Source: Setaria digitata (Eukaryota; Nematoda; Chromadorea; Rhabditida; Setariidae). Taken from it: 24,793 nt of DNA. Positions within the stretch are counted from its first letter, which is position 1. Every line of letters starts with the position of its first letter. Shown in pieces: positions 10,550 through 22,500 of this stretch. The position numbers were made by a program, and so were the translations under genes. The stretch spans positions 1 to 24,793 of the forward strand of contig RCAB01000711.1 of assembly GCA_003640385.1 (NCBI GenBank), written 5' to 3'. The notes under the pieces are model-generated. The model saw nothing but the letters and a program-made list of their open reading frames with translations. It did not search any database and had not been told where the DNA came from.

Positions 10550-13500
10550 AATTGTAAATTATTAAAGAAAAAGAGTTTGAAAAATAAGCAATTAATATTT
10601 TATACATGAAAAAGCTTAGTTAAATGAAAAAAAAAAAAATTTTTTTTTTTTTTTTGAAAAAAACACAACAAATGAGTAAATGGCGGATTGAATTTTCAAA
10701 TAAACACAGACTAAATTATGAAATTAAAAAAAAAATGTACAAATTATAAATTATAATAAACTTTATCTATTATTGTCATTCATCTTCTGAATCAGTTATC
10801 TTTGGAGATGAAAAACATACATGTTATTATAGGAGTAATATTAATTTTCTTATTTTATTAGAAAATTTGAAAAAAAAAAAACAAAAGAAAAGAAGAGATA
10901 ATAGAAAAATATAGAAATTGGAAAAAGGAATGAGAATAAAACTTTACTTTTGTTAAAAAAGTACTTCAGAATGCTGATTCGTCATGTAAATTCTTCTAAC
11001 ATGATTATCTTTTTTTTTAAAAAAAAAAAAAAAAGTAAAAAAAAATTCAATTGCTAACAAATTTACCATCAAATACTTTCAATGTTATCAATGGAACTGC
11101 ATTTCTTTTTTTATCAGTGAAAAAAATCAGCCAACTAAAAAACATTACTGTTATGCAGGCTTATCAATTCAAATATGTTTGTTTGATGATTAAGAAAATA
11201 AAAATTAAATTCAGGAAATTTAGTTCAATTTTTGTTCGGTTTTATTATTATTGTTCCTTTTTTTTTTTGTTTTTTTTTAAAAAAAAAAACCAAATGCTTT
11301 TCAATACTTTAAAATTACAAAATTGAAATTGGCATAAATAAGAAATTTCTTTTTTTTTTTTTTTTTTTCAGAAAACGAAAAAATAAGAAAGCTAATTTTC
11401 AAACAAGACATCTGGCTGTTTAACTGAAATAATACAATAAAAAATAAAATAAAATAAAAAAAAAATTAAAAAACAATTTAACACTTTTTTTGGACGAAAA
11501 AAAGGAAATGTAAAATGGAACAGTATTATTATCGTAAGTAAAAAAGAACTGATAGAAACAAAAATACTCAACCATTTTACAACCTTTTTTACGATTTAAA
11601 AAAAAAAAAATTAAAATATTCATTTTAAATGGATTTTTTTTTTCGAAAATTAGAAATTATTTTCAGTTGTTCATTTTTCATTTTGATGTAAATTTCCCTT
11701 AGTTCCCTCTCAAATAATCCGCACAAAATATTCTTTTTTTCTCTTTTTTTTTTTTTTTTTTTCAAAAGAAATGATCATAATTTTTAACAAAAACAGAAAA
11801 AAAAAGTGAAATGAAAAATTTATTTATGAGATTTTTTATTGAATTTAATTTCATTTCCAAATTTATTTACCAAAATTTTTACATGGAAAACTTCATCTCT
11901 TTCCTCCTTTTATTTTCTAAACAACAACGAACAATTTTTTTAGCGATAAATTAGAAAGCAATGAATTCATCAAAAAAAAAAAAAGAAAAAAAGGAAAGCG
12001 AAAAAAAAGATAGGAAATAAAAAATAATTTATTAAACAGAATGATTACAATTGTTAATAAAAATGAAAAAAAAAAAGCGAAATGAAAAACGTGTTTATGA
12101 AATTCTTCATTTAATTTAATTTAATTTCCAATTTTATTAATCAAAAGTTTTACATGAAGAACTTTATTTTTTTCTACCTCCTTCTTTTCTCAAACAAACA
12201 ACAATTTTTAAATTAAATGAATTTTTTCTTTTTTTTTTTGAAAAATTTTTTAATGATAAATTGAAAAGCAATGAATTTCTCAGAAAAAAAAAAAAAGAAA
12301 AAAATGGCAAATAAAAAAATGAATTATTCATTGGAAATTTAAAGGTTTTGATGGATGAATAAAAGAGGAAAAGAGAATGGGAGTTAAATAAAATTAATAG
12401 GTTTATTGTTTTTCCATTTTTTTTTTTTTTTTTGTTTTCATCCATATTTTAAATGAAAATATCAGGAAAAAGGCAACAGCTTTTAAAATTAAATTCACAA
12501 GGAATTTAAAAAAGCAAAAAATATATGTTTTTTTTTTACGATTTTTCTGTCATATATTTCATTTACAGTATTAATGATGCTAAAAATTAATTATGTTAAT
12601 TGGGAAAATTAAATTCAGATTTTCAGTTAAAAAAGAGAAACAAAATTATTTTAGAAAGGCAACAAAATAAAGTAGCAATAATTATTGTCTCATTTATTTA
12701 TAAAATATCTATAAATTAAGGAAGAATAATTTTTTAAATCATTCGAAGCCATTCTTTTTTTTTTTCTTTTTGTTCAAAAAAAAAAAAGAGGGAAAAATAG
12801 TGGAAATAAATTTTTAACATTATTTAATAAAAATCTATATTATAAAACTATGCATGGCTTCTGCGCAACTTTTTCATTTCGCTCAGTTCATATTTTCTCA
12901 AAAATTAATTCACAAATTAGTTAGAGCTTAATTTTATTCATATTTTCTTTTTTTTTTTCTTTTTTTTGAAATTAAAGAAAAGAAAATTTAGGCTCAAAAA
13001 ATAAGAAAATAAAAATGAAATTTAGACAAGAAATTATGAAAGAAATATGAAATATTTCTTGTGAGCAACTACAGCACAGTATTGAAGACAAGAATGATGA
13101 ATAAATAAATTTGTTTCATTTAAAAAAAGAAAAAAAAAAAACAAGAAAAATTTTGTAATTTCATATGAGAGATAGACAGAGAGAGAGAGAGAGAGAGGCG
13201 AGTGAAAAGTAGTAGAGATAATTAAGTGGAAAAAAAAAAGCAAAAATTAAAAATTTTCATTCCTAGTAGGTATTTTTAAAGTTCATTGAACTTTATTACA
13301 CTTTCAAAGAAAAAAAAAAAAAAACAAACTTGTTCACATTTTCTTACCTCTGCCCATTGCATAAATGGTTAACTTAAAAAAGGAATAGAAATAAAAATAC
13401 AAAATAAAAATGAAGAAACGAGGAGTGGAGAAAGTCTCAAACAAGTATTATTATTAGATAGAGTAATTTTTATTGGATACAATGAGCACACAACTAGTTC

Positions 13501-16500
13501 TTTATTTTAATAAAATAAAAATAAAAAAAAAAATTCTTTAATTTCTTTTCTTTTTTTTCTTTTTTTTTTTTTAAATTTTTATCGCTTTTCTTCACTTTTT
13601 CAAATAATTACAATTATAATTTTTTTCTCTCTTAAATTAATATTTAAATCTTGTTTGCAATAAAGATAACAAAAAAAAAAAAAAGTGCCTATATTTTACG
13701 AATATTTCAGCAATAAAAATTGAAAAAATTTCAAATTATTTGTTGTGAAAAATAGTTGAAAATTTTTTAGAGGATTTGAAAATAAATTTTTACATTCATT
13801 AGCTAAATGGTAATGAAAAAAACAAGAACAAAAATAATAATGAATGAGTTGTGAGAATTCAGGTTGGTAAGAAAAATTTTGTAAAATTTCAAAGAATTTT
13901 CTTTTCCATTTGTCTCGTCTCTTTTAAATAGTAATTTCAAAAGTTATGATTTAAATACGATCATAGAAAGGGTTATTTCATTGCAAAGAAAAAAAGAAAT
14001 GAAAATTTAAAAAAATTCCCCACTGGAATAGTTTTACTATTTTGGGAAACTGCTATTCGGATTTATTTGAAAATTTTAAAACAAGTATTCGAACTTCGAA
14101 TTTGGATCGAAAATGCTCAAAAAAAAAAAAAAAAAAAAAACAGATAAATAAACAGGTAACCGGCTCAATTCATTTGAGAATTTTAATAAATTTTTCATTT
14201 CCGGTTCTTTTTGACCCCATAATTACATCATACTGTAATAAAATATATCAGTGCAGATAGAACTATCCAATTCAATTTTCCGGTTTATAAAAAGTTAAAC
14301 AAAAAAAAAAAATTGGAATTATTCAATTTGGGAACCATTCGCTTTTCTTTTTTCTTTTTGGAATTGTTCAGACTTTAAAAAAAAAAATAAATAAATAAAT
14401 AATTTTTCCGTTACATAAAGATGAAAAAAAAAAATAAATAAATAAAAAACAGGAACAGACAGTTAAAAAAATAACCATAGAAAAGATCAATGAAAGAAAT
14501 AATTCTACAAATGATAATGCATTGATTTGATATTGCATAAATAGTTAGCTTAAAAGAAAAGAAATGGAAAAATTTTAGTCTAATCAAAAACTAATATTCA
14601 ATTAGATCGGTTAACTGTACTGTAGGGATCGATTCAATCATGAATTTTGATTAATTGCAAAAATTTTTTCTAATCTTTTTCCTTTTTATTGAAGCTAAAA
14701 AAAAAAAAAAAAGTAAATAAAAAAAACAAATAAATGAATAAGTGAATAAATAAGATATAAAATGAGGTGAAATAAAACAGCAAATTTTAATGCCATAAAA
14801 ATTTTTTCTAAAACTACTAACTCTGAGTAAATTAAACGCGGAATAGAAATTCAGTAAATTTTAAAAAAATGAAATAATTTTCCATAATATTAATTTATCG
14901 AATTTAAGAAACCAGTAACATTTTTTTTTTTTTTTTTTGAAAATCATTTACTTTTCTTCATTTGAAAAAAAAAAATTTATTTTTTCTTATATTTCTTCAT
15001 AAATATTTTGGCAAATATTACGGCAATTTGTTGATGAAAAATTTTTTCATTGTAATCGGTTAATTAAATTTTGCAAAAATTAAAATTTCGCATTTAATTT
15101 TTCTTTTTTTTTTATATTAATCTAACCTGCATAAAACTCTCACTTACTCTAGAAAATGTTACTTCATTTAGACGGTTTTCCAATCGTTCAATTTCGGCAT
15201 TCCTTTCAACGATTGTTTGCGTTAGTGTCCTGTAAAACTGTAAAAATAAAATGAATTTTTAAAAAAAAAAAATAATAATAATAATTTCTCATTTTCATTA
15301 TGCCATAAAATTTTAGCTTTTTTATTTTCAATATGACCACAAAATTGCATTCTCGAAATTTCATTCGCCCTAATTAATAAATATTACTGATAGCCTCATT
15401 ATCTTATCAATAAAGATGGGCAAAAAAAGAAAAAAAAATGAAGGAACAAAATATCAGTCTAAAATAAAAGAGTTAACTAAAGAATTTTTGAAGTAAAATT
15501 GAGCAGCAATAATCTGGTGCAAGCAAGAATGCTAAAAATGATTAATTATTGAATAATTATCACATAACTTACTTTTAATTACTAGATAATTATCACATAA
15601 CTTACTGTACATGTAATTTTAGCTGTCTACAGTGCCTTTCCAAGCTTATCTCATCATCCATATCACTAAATAAACTATCATCACTGTATACGCCTGACCA
15701 TTGATCACTATCAGGACGTGATAAGCTTGATGCTTGAGCTCGTCGTTCAAATCGTCCTGCTAATATAGCACGCAATTCAATTGCCTCTTCACGACGCCTA
15801 AAGAAATGAAGGAAAAATTATCACTTTATTATTCAATCACTGTTATGTTATCAGTATGATATTTGTAAAACAGAACAACATAATGCATTAATGATATCAA
15901 ATGCATGTAAATAATTAAGTAATATTCATGGATGTGGGAAAATAAAACAACATATAATTCTATTTTATTATTTTATTCATGAACTATTATCAGAAAACTT
16001 ATCAATCTAATCAGTGCTGGACAAAAAAAAAAACCTTTACTGTTATTGAATGAAAAGTTTCGCAAATAAGTAAATTTTTTTTTTTTTTTTTGAAGTAAAG
16101 TTATTTTCTTTCATCTAAAATACGAGAATTACACATTGGAAATTAATTTTTCTTTTCTGTAATTAATAATACTTTGAATTAGGTAACTTATGAAAGCTAA
16201 TGAGGAATAAAAAATAAAATTTACCTGTCATTTTCTTCCAAAATTTTCTCAACAAGTGATCGAAAATTCATTGCTTCAGAGCCATTTCTTATTTTTTCCT
16301 CAACCAAACGTTCCATCTCCTCTTTAAGTTTTGTATAAGCCAATTCTAGTTCCTATATTTAGTAAAATTGTCAATTTTTCCTTGTCTTGTTCAAAATAAA
16401 AATGAAAATTTTAACTTTTGAAATTAGATCATTTGCAAAATTATTTTATGATTTATCCGAAAAAGAAATTGAATTAGAATTTCACAGAATTAAGAAACAT

Positions 16501-19500
16501 TTAAATACAAAAAAGAAATAATAATAATAATAATATTACTTGTAATCGTTGTGCCTCAAAAGTTCTCATAGCTGTTCGCTTATCCAAACTTTCGATCAAC
16601 ATATTTGCATCGATTATTGATTTTAAACGATCATTTTCACGTGAACTTTGCTCCACTCTGTTGGAAAAAAAAAAAAAAGAACACGTCAAAAAATTAGCAT
16701 CAACGTATCGTACGCAAAAAAAAAAAAAAAAACATCTTCTTTGCCTATCTTACTTTATCTATTAAACAAATGAAGGAAATAATTGAATTTTTAGTAAAAA
16801 TTTGATGTGAGTTGCGTGTGTATAATTGATAATTGATGATAGAATTTCAACAGAAATATGACTGATAAAAAAGAAAATTGAGCAAAAAAAAAAAAAAAAA
16901 AAGAAATAAAGAAAGGAAAGAAATGGAATACTTTTAATGGAAATGATATATGTTGGATCGCTGTAATTAATGACTGAGAAAAAAGCTCAACGAAAAGAGA
17001 GTTGATAAGAAAATTGAACCTAACATAAAAAATTTTTAATAGGAATGCTAAAATTCTTAAGCATAAAATTAATAATTGATAAGGAAATGAAGAAATGAAA
17101 AAAGTTGTTAATGTCAGTTAATATAATTGTAAATTGAAGAAATTAGTTACATGTGTCTAATCAGCAACTGATAAGAAATTTTGTGTAAACGAAGAAGCGA
17201 AAAAGTGAGCAAATTCATCGATGCAAATTAATATGAGCATATTTGGAATATATTGGTGAATGATAATAAAGTTTGAATAAACAAACAATCTTATCAGTGA
17301 AAATCGATATATGCATACTTCGAACGAAGCACACTGATAATATGCTGCTGTTTGAGTATAAGAACAACTTCATTAATTTCATTATTATCACCACCAACAG
17401 TAATAATTTTGCCATTTGGACCAGTAATCAAAAGTGGTTGATTTAAATTTCGCTGATTAATTCGAACACCTGCAACAATTAATTTTTTTTTTTCCTTTTC
17501 AGTTATATCAAATAAATTTTTCAAGAAACGGAAAACCTGATAACAGAGAGTAAATTTGTCTGATATAAGATGAGATAAAAAATGTACAAATCATCTTATC
17601 ATTTCATTATCATATAAACTATTCAAATTTAAGAAGCTATAGTTTAGAATCAAACTTATTGGAAATCTAAATTTGCTAACGATAAAACTGAAAAAACCCA
17701 GAAAATTTAAGAAAAATTAAAAATAAAACAAAAAAAAAAAAAAACGCTGCAGAATACACCTTCAAAATTTTTTCTTCATTAATTAATTAATTAAATTTCG
17801 GCAAATTATTCGAGATAAAAAAGAAAATGGAGAAAAGATGAAAAAGAAATAATTTTGCAAAATTCATGCAAATTTTATTCATTTTTAAATAATGCTAAAT
17901 AGCAATTCTTTACTTCTTCCTCCTCCACACAATCATCCATCGTAAAATAGAAAATAATTTTTTTTTTTTTTTTTTTTTTTAACAAATTTTATGATACAAA
18001 AGACAAATGACTGTTTTACATCTTCAAGAATAATTTAAGACATTTTACCATTTACCATTTATGTCATCCATTTTTTATTTTTCCTTCTAGACAAATTATT
18101 TTTGCGGTAAAAAAAAAACAAAAAAAAAAAATTTTTTTTCTTTTTTTGGACAAATTTCATGAAACAGAAAGCTGAATAAAGAAAAAAAGGAGGATTTTTA
18201 CATAAATTTTCATTAATTTTTAACAAAATTCAAAGAGGAGAAAATGTAATTTTTTTTTTTTTTTTTTTTTTTTTTCAAAGATTTGATCCTTGCTTAGGCA
18301 ACGTGATCACCAAATAGTAATAATGCTTTAAAAGATGTTTTGCTGAAGCAAAGAACAAAACTACAAAAGCTTAATTATGCAAAAAAAAAAAAAAAAAAAA
18401 AAAGAAGAACGAAAATAGATTGTAAGTACAAAGTTTAAAGTTTAAAATTAAAAAAAAAGAAAAAAAATACAATTTTTTTTTTTTGAAATTGTAATTTACT
18501 TCCGGTTCGGCTTAAAGCTGGACTAGCTAGAAGGTTTGCATTTGCAAGCAATTGTTCACGCATTTGCGAAATTTCTTGTTCTGATGCCAAGCAACGATTT
18601 CTTTCTACAAAAAAGTATTTTCTTTTTTATTTTTTTATTTTAAATGATTTTCGTAAAAAGGAAGACATCTCTGTTCATTTAGTTTTTCTAAATTTCACTA
18701 AAAGTTTCATTGCACCTGCTTTTTGTCTTCTTTTTTCCCTTTAAATTAATCATCAAAAAAAAAAAAAAAAAAAAAAAAAGAAAACGTTTCAAACAGAAAT
18801 GAATATAATTCATTAATTGCAATTCATTGAGTGAAAAACTCCAATTAAAAATTAATTATTTTTGAAACTGTTCCGCAGAGATAATTTATTAATCAAACCT
18901 TTCAGTAATTCAGCATCAACCAATTTCTTTTGTTTTGTTAAATCATTGTAGCGAACACGAAGATTTGACAATTCAATATTCAAAGCGTTCAATTTAGTCG
19001 CTGTCTCTTCATGCTCCTAAAAGTTTCTGGAAATAAAAATTTGGAAAGAAGCAAGAAGTAATTAAGTTTTTTTTTTTAAATAAACTCATCAGTTTGTTAA
19101 TTTCATTCATATCCTGAAATTTTGAGTAAAATTATTATTGTTATAACTATAATTATAATAACAGTAATAATAATGTTAATTATAATTATAATAATAACTA
19201 TAGTTGTAATAATAATAGTAACATCATTATTATTATAATTGTTAATTGTGAAGGAATATTATTATTATAATTATTGTTATTACTGTTATTATTGCTATTA
19301 ATTATGAAAGAAGTTATTGCTATAATTAATTACGAATGAACCAGTTATTTTCTTTAACAGAATATTTAGCACCTAACAATGCCTTTTGCTATACTTTAAA
19401 ACTACTTCCTTTGTTAGTAATAGCTAACAATTGATAGTACAATTTTAAAAATCTTCAGTATTTTTAATAATTCATAATCAAAGTATTAAAGAAATTATAA

Positions 19501-22500
19501 ATATTAGAAAAAAAAAAAATTCGTTGATGTGTTCATATCTGAATATAGTTTTAAATAAGGCCTAAGCTTCACACTTTTTACAAAATGATAGGCTAATTAA
19601 TTTATAATAATAATTAAACTTTTTGCTTTTTTTTTTTTTTTTTTTTTACTGCACAATCTTCATGTGAAATATCATGTCAACTAATGTCGAATATGCATAT
19701 CATGTTTTAATCTTACCACGTCTATTATCAGTGCTTTATCACCTTCTCATCCTAACATACATATCATGAAAATATCACTTTCATATCACATTCTGTTCTT
19801 TAATAATAATATTATATTAGGAAAAAAAAAAAAGAGAAAAAACTTTTAAAGTGCATTTAAACTTGCTAGATTACAAAATGAACTTTAACACTAACAATTT
19901 TTAATTCATCTTTTAAATTTTGCAGCTCATTTTCTAATTTATCATTCTTTGATGCTTCCTCTTTTCGACTAGCTTCTAGCAATTTCAATTTTGCTGCCAA
20001 ATTTTCCGCTTCTGCTTTGGCTGCTAGTAGTAAGCATCTGCAATTATATGATCAGTTATTAATTAAGATGAATTAGTGTTGCAAAAGTGAAGCACCTGAG
20101 CAAGACTTTGTGCTGTCATGATAACATGTTAAACTGAATGAATTTTATTATTGAGTTTAATTATTTCAAAAAATTTGCAATTAATTATTCGAAAAATTAT
20201 TTGTTTTAAGCATTTTCAATTTAATTTTAGAAGATTAAGTTAATTTAACTTTTAACATTTTATTTTAGCTATTAGAAAACGTGTAAAAATATTAGTTTAG
20301 ATGAAACTATTGGACAAAATAATACTAATTTTTTGCAAAATTTAATTTTACTCTTTCTGAAGAACTATAACNCATTTTAGCTATTAGAAAACGTGTAAAA
20401 ATATTAGTTTAAATGAAACTATTAGACAAAATAATACTAATTTTTTGCAAAATTTAATTTTACTCTTTCTGAAGAACTATAACCTGCACGAAAGAAATAT
20501 GCAAGAGAAAAAAAACAAAAGAAAAGAAAAAAATGAAATATTTGAAGAATATTAATTAAGGAAATTAATGGAAAATTGAAATTTATTGCAAAATTAGACG
20601 AAAATTTCAGATTTATCAATCTTGCATATGATAAAAATTTTGTTTATTAAGAAGTTTTTTCTTTTTTTCCTTTTTTTCCTTTTTTTTTTGAAATTTCCGG
20701 GAAAAATATTGCTTTGAGCAAAAAGAAAAATTTAAAAAGAAAAAGCAATCCGCATGAGAAAAACATAAGAATTTATTTTTTATTTTTTTTTGCGAATTAT
20801 TAATTTGAAATAATTATTTGCAAGTGTTTTAATTAGTAAAACAAAACATTATAATAATTTACTGAGAAAATACTTTAACTTTTCTACAAAATACAATAAA
20901 ATGAATGAAAACCTTTCGGTGTCCAAATTTGCCATTTCCGCTCGCATTTTATCAGCTTCTGCCGAAATTATCCATAGTCGACCATTTTCCGCTGTCTAAG
21001 TACGTACATTTATTCCTTTTTTTCTCTTTTACTAATGCAACTAATAAAATTATCATTTTAATTAGATTATTTAATTGGAAAATTTCTGAATTAATTAATG
21101 AAATCATCATTTTAGCTAGAAGAATTTCTGAATTTACAAAATTTGTACGACAATAAAATGTGATTTGAATGTTTTTCTTTTCTAAAATTTGATTATTGAA
21201 ATTGTTATTTTAATTTGAAAACTTTCGAACTTACAAAGCGCTCACAGCAGAGTACAGATTTGATACATTTCAATTTAAAATTTCAAATTATCATTTTAAT
21301 TTGAAAATTCTTGAATTTACAAAATTCACACACTAAAGTGATAGTTGGATATGTTTTTGTTTCTTGATTAAATTCGCAGCATTTTCAATTTCCATACAAT
21401 ATCATATGTGATAATGCGAGATTATTCAATTTGATAATAAAGATATTTACTGCGTAAATCGCAAAAAAGATGAAAATCTTCGAAAGTTCATAGGTAATAA
21501 TGATAAGGATAAGTTATTGATAAGAGGACTTCTGTTAATTTACAAAGATAAGATAACGAACGAATTAGTGATAGTATTAATCAGTAAAAAAAATTTTTAC
21601 GAATAGATTAATTTCAATAGGCAATTTAAATATCAGTGGCTACCCTTGACATTTGTCGCGCGCAAATTTTAGATGCTTTAATTTTACTGATATTTCAAGG
21701 AAAAAGAAAAAAAAAAAAAAATGAAAAAAAAAAAGAACCATAAAATCCAGCTTCTGTTGTAGCGAAATGATTTTATTTTCAAGGCCTTTGTTCAATTTCT
21801 GCAAATGGCCAACCGATCGAGCTTCAATCTAAAATGATAGACAAATTATAAGGAAAAGTTGGTCTGATAAGTTTCATCTACTGATAAATGAACTGCACTA
21901 TGATTTTAACCAGTCAATTATCAGGTTTAATTTTGATTAATTATCAAATATTTTTACCATTTTTTTTTTTTTTGGTGGTAAAAAAAAATAAAGATATAGT
22001 CTTTTCAAATTATAAATTCTTCTGAACTAGTAACTATCATACGAAATCATTTTCTTTTTTTTTTTTTTTTGGAGTCATAAATAACAAAATAATTTGTAAT
22101 TTAAAAAAGAGAATAAACGTTTTCATTTTCTTTTTCTTTTTTTTTTTACTAATCAGTGAAAGTTTTTAAACAAAAATAACATTTCTCATTTCTTCTTCTT
22201 AAAACATGTGTTTTTTTTCCTTTTCTTTACTTATTTATATTAAAAAATTAATTGAAACTAAAAAAATGATGTAATTAATAAATTACATCAATTAATAAAT
22301 TATAGCTAATTACTCGATGATTTTGTAAAAAAAAATGATATGCAAAGAAAGAAAGAGTGATAAAGAAATTAAATTATCACTCATATATTTTTTGCAATTC
22401 ATTTACTAACAAATAAATGCATAGCTGCTTGATACAGAAATATCATTATTGTTATTAAATGTTAATAAAAAAAAAAGAAGACTTATCAACTTATCACTAC

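Larger units (their letters stand above)
8379..15147 (-). other. 6.8 kb intron between exons 11 and 12
   Basis: Contains the GT minisatellite, the 11.8-12.3 kb duplication, (AT)n blocks at 10321-10360, a (GA)n run at 13167-13198, a 13-A/16-T inverted run at 10627-10655 and many shorter A/T runs. I found no phase-compatible exon in it. The other introns here are about 140-1030 bp, so this one is at least six times longer. Confidence 0.8.

Noticed and set aside
11051..12445. Several Lys/Phe-rich frames of 60-95 residues in the large intron
   Set aside because: They are built from A/T runs (poly-Lys, poly-Phe, Asn, Ile) and have no coding character.
13335..13375. Micro-exon candidate before a gtaaga donor in the large intron, with a similar sequence near 14525-14560
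   Set aside because: Any version ends in the wrong phase for exon 12, and the pair looks like another decayed duplication.
14042..14260. 72-residue plus-strand frame beginning GNCYSDLFENF after a TTG
   Set aside because: No ATG start, interrupted by a poly-lysine run from poly(A), and antisense inside the myosin intron.
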